A stretch of 64,000 nt of DNA. It comes from Silanimonas sp. Lineage in GTDB: Bacteria > Pseudomonadota > Gammaproteobacteria > Xanthomonadales > Xanthomonadaceae. Under the pieces are notes generated by a model that was given only the letters and a program-made list of their open reading frames with translations, was not told where the DNA came from and did not search any database. Positions 8,388-18,539 of the stretch are shown piece after piece; positions within the stretch are counted from its first letter, which is position 1; each line of letters begins with the position of its first letter. Made by a program: the position numbers and the translations under genes. The DNA lies in assembly GCA_026005095.1 (NCBI GenBank), contig BPKK01000002.1:1-64000 (forward strand), in the 5' to 3' direction.

Positions 8388-10088
8388 ATGACGGCTCCCT
8401 GCAACATCGCCGCCGTGCTGCCGCGCATCGCCGCCGAGCGCCCCGGGCAGCCGGCCATGCGCTGCCCCGGCGCCAGGGGACCCGATGGCCAGGCCCGCTA
8501 CGACGTGGTGCTGAGCTACGGCGAGCTCGACCAGCGCTCCGATGCCATCGCCGCCGGTCTCGAGGCCTACGGCATCCGCCGCGGCATGCGCAGCGTGGTG
8601 ATGGTACGGCCCTCGCCGGAGTTCTTCCTGCTGATGTTCGCCCTGTTCAAGCTGGGCGCGGTGCCGGTGCTGGTGGATCCCGGCATCGACCGCGCGGCGC
8701 TGAAGCAATGCCTGGACGAGGCAGCCCCCGAGGCCTTCATCGGCATTCCGCTGGCGCAGTTCGGCCGCCGCCTGTTCGGCTGGGGCCAGAAGTCCCTCCG
8801 CCGCGTGGTCACCGTGGGCACTCGCCTCTGGCCGCTCTGGGGCGGCGAGACGCTGGCCCGGCTGGAGCGTCGGGGTGCCACCCGGCTGGCTGCAAGGGCG
8901 GCGAAGGGCGAACCCACCGCCATGCTGGCCGATACCCACGGCGATGAAGTGGCCGCCATCCTCTTCACCTCGGGCTCGACCGGCGTGCCGAAGGGCGTGG
9001 TCTACCGCCACCGCCATTTCCTTGCCCAGATCGAACTGCTGCGCGAAGCCTTCGGCATCGAGGCGGGGGGCGTGGACCTGCCCACCTTCCCGCCCTTCGC
9101 CCTGTTCGATCCGGCGCTGGGCCTCACCTCGGTCATCCCCGACATGGACCCGACGCGGCCGGCGAAGGCTGACCCGCGCAAGCTGCACGCGGCCATCCGC
9201 CGTTTCGGCGTGACCCAGCTGTTCGGCTCGCCGGCCCTGATGCGGGTATTGGCCGAACATGGCGAGCCGCTGCCCACGCTGCGCCGAATCACCTCGGCCG
9301 GCGCCCCGGTGCCGCCGGACGTGGTGGCCGCGATGCGCCGCCTGCTGCCGGAGGACGCGCAGTTCTGGACTCCTTATGGCGCCACCGAGTGCCTGCCGGT
9401 GGCGGTGGTCGAGGCCCGCGAACTGGAAACCACCCGCGAGGCCACCGAGCGCGGCGCCGGCACCTGCGTGGGCCGTCCGGTGCCCGGCAATACCGTGCGC
9501 ATCATCAAGATCACCGACGAGGCCATCCCCTACTGGCGCGAGGACCTCGTGGTCGGGCCGGGCATGGTGGGCGAGATCACCGTGGCCGGGCCCTCGGCCA
9601 CCGACGAATACTTCGCCCGCCCCGAGGCCACGCGGCTCGCCAAGATCCGCGAGCGGGTCTCGGCGCGCGAGGAGCGCATCGTCCACCGCATGGGCGATCT
9701 TGGCTATTTCGATGCCGAAGGGCGGCTCTGGTTCTGCGGCCGCAAGAGCCACCGCGTGGAGACCGCGGGCGGCCTGATGGCCACCGAGCAGATCGAGCCG
9801 ATCTTCAACACCCACCGCCGGGTGGCGCGCACCGCCCTCGTCGGCCTCGGCCAGCGCGGCATGCAGGTGCCGGTGCTCTGCGTCGAGCTGAAACCCGGCG
9901 TCCCCGAAGGCGAATGGGTGCACGTACAGGCGGAACTGGAGCGGCTGGCGATGCGCGATGCGAAGACGGCGCGGATCCACCACTTCCTGCGCCATCCGGG
10001 CTTCCCGGTAGACATCCGCCACAACGCCAAGATCGGCCGCGAGGCGCTCACTGCCTGGGCCGCCACGCAGCTGCGCGGTCTGGTCTGA
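8388..10088 (+). CDS. oleC: OleC, beta-lactone synthetase
   Basis: 566-residue ANL-superfamily (AMP-ligase-like) enzyme. In the ole pathway it converts the 2-alkyl-3-hydroxyacid made by OleD to a beta-lactone using ATP. Visible: the P-loop [10 protein letters not shown] (194-203), the A5-type motif YGATECLPV, the GDLGYFD motif, the hinge region GRKSHRVET, and a C-terminal NAKIGRE carrying the conserved Lys. The length is typical. The ATG at 8388 follows the oleB stop by 10 nt. It is followed after 10 nt by oleD. Confidence 0.95.
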   Translation: MTAPCNIAAVLPRIAAERPGQPAMRCPGARGPDGQARYDVVLSYGELDQRSDAIAAGLEAYGIRRGMRSVVMVRPSPEFFLLMFALFKLGAVPVLVDPGIDRAALKQCLDEAAPEAFIGIPLAQFGRRLFGWGQKSLRRVVTVGTRLWPLWGGETLARLERRGATRLAARAAKGEPTAMLADTHGDEVAAILFTSGSTGVPKGVVYRHRHFLAQIELLREAFGIEAGGVDLPTFPPFALFDPALGLTSVIPDMDPTRPAKADPRKLHAAIRRFGVTQLFGSPALMRVLAEHGEPLPTLRRITSAGAPVPPDVVAAMRRLLPEDAQFWTPYGATECLPVAVVEARELETTREATERGAGTCVGRPVPGNTVRIIKITDEAIPYWREDLVVGPGMVGEITVAGPSATDEYFARPEATRLAKIRERVSAREERIVHRMGDLGYFDAEGRLWFCGRKSHRVETAGGLMATEQIEPIFNTHRRVARTALVGLGQRGMQVPVLCVELKPGVPEGEWVHVQAELERLAMRDAKTARIHHFLRHPGFPVDIRHNAKIGREALTAWAATQLRGLV

Positions 10089-10098
10089 AGGAGGCCGG

Positions 10099-11115
10099 AT
10101 GAAGGTTCTGGTCACTGGCGGCGGCGGTTTCCTCGGGCAGGCCCTGTGCCGCGCCCTGCTGGCCGAAGGCCACGAGGTGGTGAGCACCCAGCGCCGACCC
10201 TCCGCCGCGCTGGCGGCGCTCGGCATCGAGCAGCGGCTCGGCGATCTTGCCGATGCCGGGCACGCGCGCCGCGCCTGCGAGGGCGTCGAGGCGGTATTCC
10301 ACAACGCCGCCAAGGCCGGGCACTGGGGCAGCGAGGCGAGCTACGTGGCGGCGAACGTCGAGGCTACCCGGCACCTGCTCGCGGCCTGCCGCGAGCAGGG
10401 CATCGCCCGCTTCGTCTACACCTCCACCCCCAGTGTGGCGCACAACGGCCGGGTGCCCTGCGAGGGCGGCAACGAAGTCAGCACCCCCTATGCCCCGGCC
10501 TTCAAGGCGCCCTATCCGCGCACCAAGCAGGCCGCCGAGAAGGCGGTGCTGGCGGCGAACGGCATGGCGGTGGCGGGCGGCGGCGTGCTCGCCACGGTGG
10601 CGCTGCGCCCACGCCTGATCTGGGGCCCCGGCGACACCAACCTGCTGCCGCGCCTGGTGGAGCGCGCCCGCGCCGGCCGCCTGCGCTTCATCGCCGGCGG
10701 CCACAACCGCATGGACACCACCTACGTGGACAACGCGGCCGAGGCCCATGTGCTGGCCTTCAGGGCCCTGGCCCCGGGGGCCGCCTGCGCCGGCCGCGCC
10801 TACTTCATCTCCAATGGCGAACCCTTGCCGGTGCGCGAGATCGTCAATGGCCTGCTCGCCGCCGCCGGCGAGCCGCGCATCGAGGCCAGCGTGCCCTTCG
10901 CCGTGGCCTATGCCGCCGGCGCCCTGTGCGAAGCGCTCTGGCACACGCTGCCGCTGAAGGGCGAGCCGCCGATGACCCGCTTCGTGGCCGAGCAGCTGGC
11001 CACCCCGCACTGGTACGACCTCACGGCGGCGCGGCAGGACTTCGGCTACGTGCCGCGGGTGAGCGTGGAGGAAGGCCTGGCGCGCCTGGCGCGCTGGTGG
11101 CGAGAGCGGCGCTGA
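10099..11115 (+). CDS. oleD: OleD, NADPH-dependent 2-alkyl-3-ketoacid reductase
   Basis: 338-residue extended SDR related to 3-beta-hydroxysteroid dehydrogenases. It reduces the OleA product to the 2-alkyl-3-hydroxyacid. Visible: TGGGGFLG (6-13), the NADP-favouring RR after beta-2 (STQRRP), the catalytic region YTSTPSV (Ser109/Thr110) and the YxxxK pair Tyr139-Lys143. A strong RBS (AAGGAGG) lies just upstream. Last gene of oleBCD; its 3' end overlaps the run-on frame of the opposite-strand rluE remnant. Confidence 0.95.
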   Translation: MKVLVTGGGGFLGQALCRALLAEGHEVVSTQRRPSAALAALGIEQRLGDLADAGHARRACEGVEAVFHNAAKAGHWGSEASYVAANVEATRHLLAACREQGIARFVYTSTPSVAHNGRVPCEGGNEVSTPYAPAFKAPYPRTKQAAEKAVLAANGMAVAGGGVLATVALRPRLIWGPGDTNLLPRLVERARAGRLRFIAGGHNRMDTTYVDNAAEAHVLAFRALAPGAACAGRAYFISNGEPLPVREIVNGLLAAAGEPRIEASVPFAVAYAAGALCEALWHTLPLKGEPPMTRFVAEQLATPHWYDLTAARQDFGYVPRVSVEEGLARLARWWRERR

Positions 11116-11793
11116 GGTCCTCGCTCAACGCCCATCGCGGCGCCAGGGGCGGATGAGGCCTCTCGGCCTTGCCGGGCGCGCCGGGCGAAGCGCGCGAGGA
11201 GGTGGTCGGCGTGCGCGGTGCTCCGCTGCGGTGCAGGCGCTCCGGCAGCGTGGGCGGTGTTTCCTCGCGCCAGGCACCGGCGGCAAGGCCGTCCAGCCGG
11301 TACGGCCCGATCGCCTCGCGCACCAGGCGCAGGGTGGGCAAGCCCACGGCCGCGGTCATGCGCCGCACCTGGCGGTTGCGGCCCTCGCGGATCGTCAGGC
11401 GCAGCCAGGCGTCCGGCACGGTCTTGCGCACCCGCACCGGCGGCTCGCGCGGCGGCAGCCAGGCCGGCGCCTCGATGCACTCGACCTCGGCCGGCCTGGT
11501 CGGGCCGTCGTTGAGCCGCACGCCCTCGCGCAGCCTCGCAGGGCGGCCTCGCCGGGCACGCCCTCCACCTGCACGAGGTAGGTCTTCGGCCAGTCGAACT
11601 TCGGCGAGGCGATCGCCGCCACCAGGGCGCCGTCGTCGGTGAGCAGCAGCAGGCCCTCGCTGTCGTAGTCGAGCCGCCCCGCCGCGTACACGCCCTTCGG
11701 CAGGCCGAAGCCGGCCAGCGTGCGCCGCGGCGGCTCGCTGCGGTCGGTGAACTGGCAGAGCACGTGCATCGGCTTGTGGAAGGCGATCAGCAT
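11021..11793 (-). pseudogene. rluE: Frameshifted pseudouridine synthase (RluE-like)
   Basis: An RsuA/RluE-family 23S rRNA pseudouridine synthase read in two frames. The 5' part (start ATG at 11793) has the catalytic motif [17 protein letters not shown] with the active Asp, and continues to [12 protein letters not shown]. The 3' part resumes in another frame at about [17 protein letters not shown] and includes [11 protein letters not shown] and GLPTLRLVR. One missing base at about 11535-11550 (GGC where GGCC would restore the frame) explains the break. The 3' frame also runs past the usual end ([10 protein letters not shown]) into the oleD 3' end, so a second shift near the true stop is possible. 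Sequencing error is a real alternative to a dead gene. Confidence 0.8.
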
Positions 11794-11804
11794 GGCGCGC
11801 AGTC

Positions 11805-11810
11805 TATCCT
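11805..11810 (+). promoter_or_regulatory. -10 box close to the ABC exporter start
   Basis: TATCCT ends only 6 nt before the ATG at 11817. With transcription starting 6-8 nt after the box, the mRNA would start at or next to the start codon. No Shine-Dalgarno sequence is seen. Confidence 0.45.
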
Positions 11811-11816
11811 TGGCCG

Positions 11817-13565
11817 ATGCATCCGCTCTCGCGCCTGTTCGGCTTCGCCCGCGCCTACCGCCGCAATGCCCTGCTCGGCACCGTCTACTCGGTGCTGAAC
11901 AAGCTCTTCGACGTGCTGCCCGAGATCCTGATCGGCGTGGCCATCGACGTGGTGGTGAACCGCGAGGACAGCTTCGTCTCCCGCTTCGGCATCGAAGATC
12001 CGCTGCACCAGCTCGCCGCGCTCACCGTGCTCACGGTGCTGATCTGGGTGTTCGAGTCGCTGTTCGAGTACCTCTACGCCCTGAAGTGGCGCGGCCTTGC
12101 CCAGGACCTGCAGCACGAGCTGCGGCTGGCGGCCTACGCCCACCTGCAGCAGCAGCCGCCCGGCGCGATCTCCGAGGCCCGCAGCGGCCGGCTGATGGCG
12201 GTGCTCAACGAGGACGTGAACCAGATCGAGCGCTTCCTCAACACCGGGGCCAACGACCTGATCCAGGTGGCGGTGGGCTCGCTGCTGGTGGGCCTGTTCT
12301 TCTTCGCCATGACCTCGAGCCTCGCCGCGCTGGCCCTGCTGCCGGTGCCGCTGATCCTGTTCGGCGCCTTCTGGTTCCAGCGCCGGCTGCAGCCGCGCTA
12401 TGCCGCGGCGCGCGAGGCCGCGGCCGGCGTCTCGGCGCGGCTCGACAACAACCTCGCCGGGCTCGCCACCATCCAGGCCTATACCGCCGAGGCCATCGAG
12501 CGCCGCCATGTCGAGCAGGCCTCGAACGCCTTCCGTGCCGCCAATGCCGAGGCGATCCGCTTCTCGGCGGCGATCACCCCGGTGATCCGCATGGCGGTGC
12601 TGGCCGGCTTCGTGGTCACCCTGTTCTACGGCGGCTGGCTCACCCTGCAGGGCGAGCTCGGCGTGGGCAGCTACTCGGCCCTGGTCTACCTCACCCAGCG
12701 CCTGCTCTGGCCGCTCACCCGGCTGGCCGAGATGACCGACCTCTACAACCGCTCGATGGCCTCGGTGCAGCGGGTGATGGACCTGCTCGACGCCCCGCTG
12801 CCGCGGCGGCCCGCGGGCACCCTGCCCGGCCGGCCGCGCGGCGAGCTGGTGTTCGAGCACCTGCGCCATGCCTATGCCGGGCAGGTGGCGCTGGAGGACG
12901 TGGACTTCCGCGTCGGGCCCGGCCAGACCGTGGCCCTGGTGGGCGCCACCGGCGCCGGCAAGAGCACGGTGCTGAAACGATTGCTCGGCTTCCTGGAACC
13001 GCAGCAGGGCCGCATCCTGCTCGACGGCGTCGATCTTTCCACGATCGATCCGGTGGAGCTGCGCCGGCACGTGGGCTACGTGGCGCAGGAACCCTTCCTC
13101 ACCGACGGCACGGTGGCCGAGAACATCGCCTACGGCAGCGAGCGCATCGACGAGGCGCGTCTCGAGGCCGCGGCCCGCGCCGCCGAGGCGCACGCGTTCA
13201 TCCTCGCCCTGCCCGGCGGCTACGCGGCGGAGGTGGGCGAGCGCGGCGCCCGGCTCTCCGGCGGCCAGCGCCAACGCATCGCGCTGGCCCGGGCGCTGTA
13301 CCGTGACCCGGCCATCCTGGTGCTGGACGAGGCCACCTCGGCCATCGACAACGAGACCGAGGCCGCCATCCAGCACTCGCTGGCCCAGCATGCCAAGGGC
13401 CGCACCACCCTGGTGGTGGCGCATCGACTGAGCACGGTGCGCCGCGCCGACGCCATCCATGTGCTGGAGCGCGGACGCATCGTCGAATCCGGCACCCACG
13501 AGGAACTGCTGGCAAAGGGCGGTGCCTACGCCGCCCTGTGGCGGCTGCAGACCGGCGAGGCCTGA
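11817..13565 (+). CDS. ABC exporter, fused permease and ATPase
   Basis: 582-residue half-transporter of the MsbA/HlyB type that works as a homodimer. The N-terminal part (about 1-310) holds the six-helix transmembrane domain; the ATPase domain follows with Walker [10 protein letters not shown] (about 382), Q-loop VAQEP, signature LSGGQ, Walker B ILVLDEAT and the H-loop VAHRL. The substrate cannot be told from sequence; the branch is often annotated as lipid or multidrug export. It is divergent from rluE across 23 nt and is followed after about 80 nt by the EAL gene. Confidence 0.92.
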   Translation: MHPLSRLFGFARAYRRNALLGTVYSVLNKLFDVLPEILIGVAIDVVVNREDSFVSRFGIEDPLHQLAALTVLTVLIWVFESLFEYLYALKWRGLAQDLQHELRLAAYAHLQQQPPGAISEARSGRLMAVLNEDVNQIERFLNTGANDLIQVAVGSLLVGLFFFAMTSSLAALALLPVPLILFGAFWFQRRLQPRYAAAREAAAGVSARLDNNLAGLATIQAYTAEAIERRHVEQASNAFRAANAEAIRFSAAITPVIRMAVLAGFVVTLFYGGWLTLQGELGVGSYSALVYLTQRLLWPLTRLAEMTDLYNRSMASVQRVMDLLDAPLPRRPAGTLPGRPRGELVFEHLRHAYAGQVALEDVDFRVGPGQTVALVGATGAGKSTVLKRLLGFLEPQQGRILLDGVDLSTIDPVELRRHVGYVAQEPFLTDGTVAENIAYGSERIDEARLEAAARAAEAHAFILALPGGYAAEVGERGARLSGGQRQRIALARALYRDPAILVLDEATSAIDNETEAAIQHSLAQHAKGRTTLVVAHRLSTVRRADAIHVLERGRIVESGTHEELLAKGGAYAALWRLQTGEA

Positions 13566-13644
13566 GCAGGCCGGAAGCCGCGGCCTTTGCTACTGTCGCA
13601 CGCAACTCCCGGAGGAGCCGGGCAGGAACGCCCGGAAAGCAGCC

Positions 13645-14493
13645 ATGCCCCCCGCCAAGCGCGCCACCCCCGGCCCGCGCGCCGATGCTCGCGACCGCGC
13701 GCTCGAATCTGCCCTGCGCGAGGCGCTGGCCCACGGCGGCTTCGAACTGCACTACCAGCCCAAAGTGCTGCGCCGAGGCATCGCCTTCGCCGGCTTCGAG
13801 GCCCTGCTGCGCTGGCGCCACCCCGAGCGCGGCCTGCTGCCGCCGGGTCAATTCGTGCCGCAGGCGGAGCGTCTGGGCCTGGGCGCGGTGCTGGGGCGCT
13901 GGGTGATCGAGGAAGCTTGCCGGCAGATGGCGGCCTGGGAGCGCGAGGGCGCCGGCCAGGTGCGGGTGTCGGTGAACCTCTCGGCCTCGCAGTTGCGCGA
14001 TCCGGCATTGCCTGCGCAGATCGCGGAGAGCCTGGCCCGCCACGGCCTCGGGCCGGAGCGGCTGGAACTGGAGGTGACCGAGGCCATGCTGATGGAGCCC
14101 CGGAGGCCGGGCGAGGTGCTGGCACGGCTCCGGGCCCTGCGCAGCGTCGGCGCCACGCTGGCCATCGACGACTTCGGCTCGGGCTGGACCTCGATGGAGC
14201 AGCTAAAGCAGCTGCCGGTGGCCACGCTCAAGCTCGACCGCCACTTCGTGCAGCGGGTGGACCGCGAACGCCGTGATGCCGAACTCTGCGCCGGTGTGAT
14301 CGCCCTGGCGCACAAGCTCGGCATCGGCGTGGTGGCCGAAGGGGTGGAAAGCGAGCGCCAGGCCGCGGTGCTGGCCGAGGGCGAGTGCGACCAGTTCCAG
14401 GGTTTCCTGTTCGGCCGGCCCCAACCCGGGGCCGAGGCCGGCGCACTGGCGCGGGCGGCGCTTACTCCGAGAACGCCACCACCTTCATCGTGA
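13645..14493 (+). CDS. EAL-domain cyclic-di-GMP phosphodiesterase
   Basis: 282-residue stand-alone EAL protein expected to cut c-di-GMP to pGpG in the cytosol. The EAL motif is at 52-54 (FEALLRWRHP). Other catalytic and metal positions look intact: Asn in SVNLS, Glu in LEVTEAML, Asp-Asp in IDDFGSGW, Lys in LKLDRHF and Glu in VVAEGVES. No sensor or membrane segment is seen. TACTGT at 13591-13596 is a possible -10. Its last 32 nt overlap the opposite-strand gene at 14462. Confidence 0.9.
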   Translation: MPPAKRATPGPRADARDRALESALREALAHGGFELHYQPKVLRRGIAFAGFEALLRWRHPERGLLPPGQFVPQAERLGLGAVLGRWVIEEACRQMAAWEREGAGQVRVSVNLSASQLRDPALPAQIAESLARHGLGPERLELEVTEAMLMEPRRPGEVLARLRALRSVGATLAIDDFGSGWTSMEQLKQLPVATLKLDRHFVQRVDRERRDAELCAGVIALAHKLGIGVVAEGVESERQAAVLAEGECDQFQGFLFGRPQPGAEAGALARAALTPRTPPPSS

Positions 14494-14866
14494 AGCGGCC
14501 GGTAGCGCGGTCGCCGCCGCCCAGCGAGCCCACGCGCACCGTGTACACACCATCCTGGCTGGTCTCGACCACGGCCAGCGGGTTCAGGTTGCCGTCGGCG
14601 CGGTCGTCGTTCTCGGCCGCCTTGCTGCGGTCCGGGTTGTAGATGGTCACATGGCCGTCGAAATCGTCGGAGATCACCGAGACGATCAGGAACTGCCCGC
14701 TCTTGGCCTCGACCTTGTAGTCCTTGCTCACGCCGCCGTCGTCGCGCGGTGCGTCGTTCACGGTGAGTTCGCCGCGCACGGTCTGGCCGACGCGGACGGT
14801 TTCCGGGGCGGCGAAGGCGCCCCCGGCGAAAGCGGAAAGGGCGAGGACGAGGGCGAGGCGGCGCAT
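14462..14866 (-). CDS. Exported PPC-like beta-sandwich protein
   Basis: 134 residues: a signal peptide (AFAGGAFA|APET) and one small beta-rich domain resembling the bacterial pre-peptidase C-terminal (PPC) domain: GQTVRGELTVND, then a SGQFLIVSVISDDFDGHVTIYNP-like strand pair, and a final GVYTVRVGS..GRFTMKV pair. PPC domains normally sit behind secreted peptidases; here it stands alone. Function unknown. It overlaps the end of the EAL gene tail to tail by 32 nt. Confidence 0.8.
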   Translation of the reverse strand: MRRLALVLALSAFAGGAFAAPETVRVGQTVRGELTVNDAPRDDGGVSKDYKVEAKSGQFLIVSVISDDFDGHVTIYNPDRSKAAENDDRADGNLNPLAVVETSQDGVYTVRVGSLGGGDRATGRFTMKVVAFSE

Positions 14867-14931
14867 GGGGGGAACTCCTTGTGGCAGGGTGATCGCCGCC
14901 CCGGACGGGGCGGCGTGCGCGCAGTCTAGGC

Positions 14932-15795
14932 TCAGCCCGCCGGCTTGCGGAAGCGCAGGGTCATGCGGTCGGACTCGCCGATGGCCTCGTATTTCGCCCG
15001 GTCTTCGCCCTCCGGAACGTTCAGCGTGGGCGGCAGGGTCCAGACCCCGTTCGGATGGTTCTTGCTGTCCTTCGGATTGGCATTGATCTCGCTCTTCGCC
15101 TCCAGCACGAAGCCGGCCGCTTCCGCCATGGCGATCACCTGCGCTTCGCCGACGTAGCCCGAGCGGTCGCCGGCCGGCACGTCGGCAGCCGCGCGGTGCT
15201 CCACCACGCCCAGCACGCCGCCGGGCTTCAGCACCTCGAAGAAGCCCTTGAACATACCGGCCTGCTGGTCGTTCATCATCCAGTTGTGGACGTTGCGGAA
15301 GGTCAGCACCGCGTCCATCGAGCCCGGCTCGCCGAACACCGGCGCCTGGGGGTCGAACTCGACCAGGCGGGCGCGGTCGAACTGCTGCGGGGCCGCGGCG
15401 AACCGCTCGCGCAGGGCGGCATTCTGGCGGGCGAAATAGGCCGAGGCGCGTTCGTTGGCGGCCTTGGCCGGGTCGTTCACCGCGCCGACGTAGCGCCCGG
15501 ACTCGCGCAGGTAGGGAGCGAGGATCTCGGCGTACCAGCCGCCGCCGGGCGTGATCTCCAGCACCGCCATGTCCGGCCGCACGCCGAAGAAGGCCAGGGT
15601 TGGGCCGGGATTGCGGAAGCGGTCGCGGGCTACGTTGGCCGGATCGCGCCAGTCACCGGCCAGCACCGGGGCGAGCGCCGCCTCGATGCCAACCGTAGCG
15701 GCGGCAGGCGCGGGCTTCGCGGCATGATCGTGGGCCAGGGCGAGGGGCGCAGCCAGCAGGGCGGCGAGGGCGCAGGCGATCAGGGAATGGCGCAT
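14932..15795 (-). CDS. Exported SAM-methyltransferase-like protein
   Basis: 287 residues. A signal peptide (MRHSLIACALAALLAAPLALA|HDHA) precedes a methyltransferase-like Rossmann domain: motif I is VLEITPGGGWYAEILAPYL, a later acidic segment is DAVLTFRNVHNWM, and the post-motif region is VLKPGGVLGVVEHR. It fits the COG4798 group of predicted methyltransferases, many of which carry signal peptides although SAM is cytosolic. The actual reaction is unknown. Start chosen at the ATG of the signal peptide. Confidence 0.8.
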   Translation of the reverse strand: MRHSLIACALAALLAAPLALAHDHAAKPAPAAATVGIEAALAPVLAGDWRDPANVARDRFRNPGPTLAFFGVRPDMAVLEITPGGGWYAEILAPYLRESGRYVGAVNDPAKAANERASAYFARQNAALRERFAAAPQQFDRARLVEFDPQAPVFGEPGSMDAVLTFRNVHNWMMNDQQAGMFKGFFEVLKPGGVLGVVEHRAAADVPAGDRSGYVGEAQVIAMAEAAGFVLEAKSEINANPKDSKNHPNGVWTLPPTLNVPEGEDRAKYEAIGESDRMTLRFRKPAG

Positions 15796-15922
15796 CGGAA
15801 GACCTCGTGGGTGGGTGTCGGGGTTGAAGGCCACGGAGCTTCGCGGGCCGCGCGTTATGCGCATGGCAAGGCCGGTGTGGCGGCGCTAAGGTCGAGGCCC
15901 CACCCTTCACCCAGGAGACACC

Positions 15923-16057
15923 ATGGCCATGACGCCGCCCTCTCCCGCGCGGAAGGCCCGTTCAATGACGAGGCCATGCAAGCCTTCGCCGCGCGGGTGG
16001 CCGCGCTCGATGCCGGCCACGCCGCAGGCCTGGGCACACCGTATTCCGGAGGAGTGA
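15923..16057 (+). other. Possible small or broken ORF before the D-LDH-like gene
   Basis: A 44-codon ORF (MAMTPPSPARKARS...) with an RBS (CAGGAGA, 15912-15918) ends 2 nt before the dehydrogenase ATG. A second frame over the same stretch (FNDEAMQAFAARVAALDAG) has more protein-like composition and stays open into the dehydrogenase. This could be a short frameshifted gene or a leader ORF. No homology recognised. Confidence 0.25.
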
Positions 16058-16059
16058 CG

Positions 16060-17061
16060 ATGCGCATCAGCGTGTTCAGCAGCCAGCGCTACGACCGCGA
16101 ATTCCTGGAAGCGGCCAATGCCGCCGGCCGCCATGTCCTGCACTTCCTCGATGCACGCCTGGAACCGGGCACGGCGACCCTGGCCGCCGGCAGCGAGGCG
16201 GTCTGCGCCTTCGTCAACGACCGCCTCGACGCCGACACCCTCGCCGCCCTGCATGCACTCGGCATCCGCCTCGTGCTGCTGCGCTGCGCCGGCTTCAACC
16301 AGGTGGACCTCGGCGCCGCAGCGCGGCTGGGCCTCGCGGTGGCGCGGGTGCCGGAGTATTCGCCGCATGCGGTGGCCGAACACGCCGTGGCCCTGCTGCT
16401 GGCCCTGAACCGCAAGATCCACCGCGCCCACGCTCGGGTGCGCGAGGGCAATTTCGCCCTCGACGGCCTGCTCGGCTTCGACCTCCACGGCAGCACGGTG
16501 GGCGTGGTCGGCACCGGCAAGATCGGTGGCTGCTTCGCCCGCATCCTGCTCGCCTTCGGCGCCCGCGTGCTGGCCTTCGACCCGAAGCCAGACCCGGCCC
16601 TCACCACCGCCGGGGTGCAGTACGCCGAACTGCCAACCCTGTTCGCCGAAAGCGATGTGCTGAGCCTGCACTGCCCGCTTACCCCCGCCACCCGCCACCT
16701 GATCGACGACGCCGCACTACGGGCGATGAAGCCCGGCGCCCTGCTGGTGAATACCAGCCGCGGCGCGGTGGTCGATACCCGGGCCCTGATCGCCGCGCTC
16801 AAGCGCCGGCAGCTCGGCGGGCTGGCGCTCGACGTCTACGAGGAAGAGGCCGACCTGTTCTTCCAGGACCACTCTGCCGAGGGGCTGCAGGACGATGTGT
16901 TCGCCCGCCTGCTCACCTTCCCGAACGTGCTGATCACCGGGCACCAGGGCTTCTTCACCGTGCAGGCCCTCAAGGCCATCGCCGAGACCACGCTGGCGAA
17001 TGCCGAGGCCTTCGCGGCCCGCGGCATCCCCTTGCATCCAGTGGCGCTGGAGCGCGGCTGA
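16060..17061 (+). CDS. D-2-hydroxyacid dehydrogenase (D-lactate dehydrogenase-like)
   Basis: 333-residue NAD-dependent dehydrogenase of the fermentative D-LDH (LdhA/Ddh) type, probably interconverting pyruvate and D-lactate. Visible: N-terminal MRISVFSSQRYDREF, the substrate loop LLRCAGFNQVDL, YSPHAVAEHAVALLLALNR, the cofactor motif VGTGKIG, CPLTPATRHLI, the catalytic Arg in NTSRGAVVD, Glu in LDVYEEE and His in TGHQGFFT. A strong RBS (GGAGGAG, 16048-16054) supports the ATG at 16060 over in-frame upstream starts. Confidence 0.9.
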   Translation: MRISVFSSQRYDREFLEAANAAGRHVLHFLDARLEPGTATLAAGSEAVCAFVNDRLDADTLAALHALGIRLVLLRCAGFNQVDLGAAARLGLAVARVPEYSPHAVAEHAVALLLALNRKIHRAHARVREGNFALDGLLGFDLHGSTVGVVGTGKIGGCFARILLAFGARVLAFDPKPDPALTTAGVQYAELPTLFAESDVLSLHCPLTPATRHLIDDAALRAMKPGALLVNTSRGAVVDTRALIAALKRRQLGGLALDVYEEEADLFFQDHSAEGLQDDVFARLLTFPNVLITGHQGFFTVQALKAIAETTLANAEAFAARGIPLHPVALERG

Positions 17062-17093
17062 GGCGGCATGCGCGCTCCGTCGCCGATGCCGCC
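17062..17093. terminator. Hairpin between converging D-LDH-like and icd genes
   Basis: An 8-bp inverted repeat (17062-17069 with 17086-17093) starts right after the dehydrogenase stop and lies 14 nt from the icd stop. It may serve both strands. The loop is long (16 nt). Confidence 0.45.
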
Positions 17094-17107
17094 GTTCCGC
17101 GAAACGC

Positions 17108-18433
<1,326 letters not shown>

Positions 18434-18539
18434 GGAGCCTCCGGGAAACGGTGGACCGCCATTGTCGCGGTTCCGGGCCACCCGGGGAAAGCGTCCCGGG
18501 GGCCTGGGGCCGTGGCCAGTCACCCCGCGCGGCACGGGC

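Noticed and set aside
15055-16059. Long plus-strand extension in frame with the dehydrogenase
   Set aside because: The part before 15900 is opposite the methyltransferase gene and has no protein-like pattern; the RBS and family N-terminus favour 16060.
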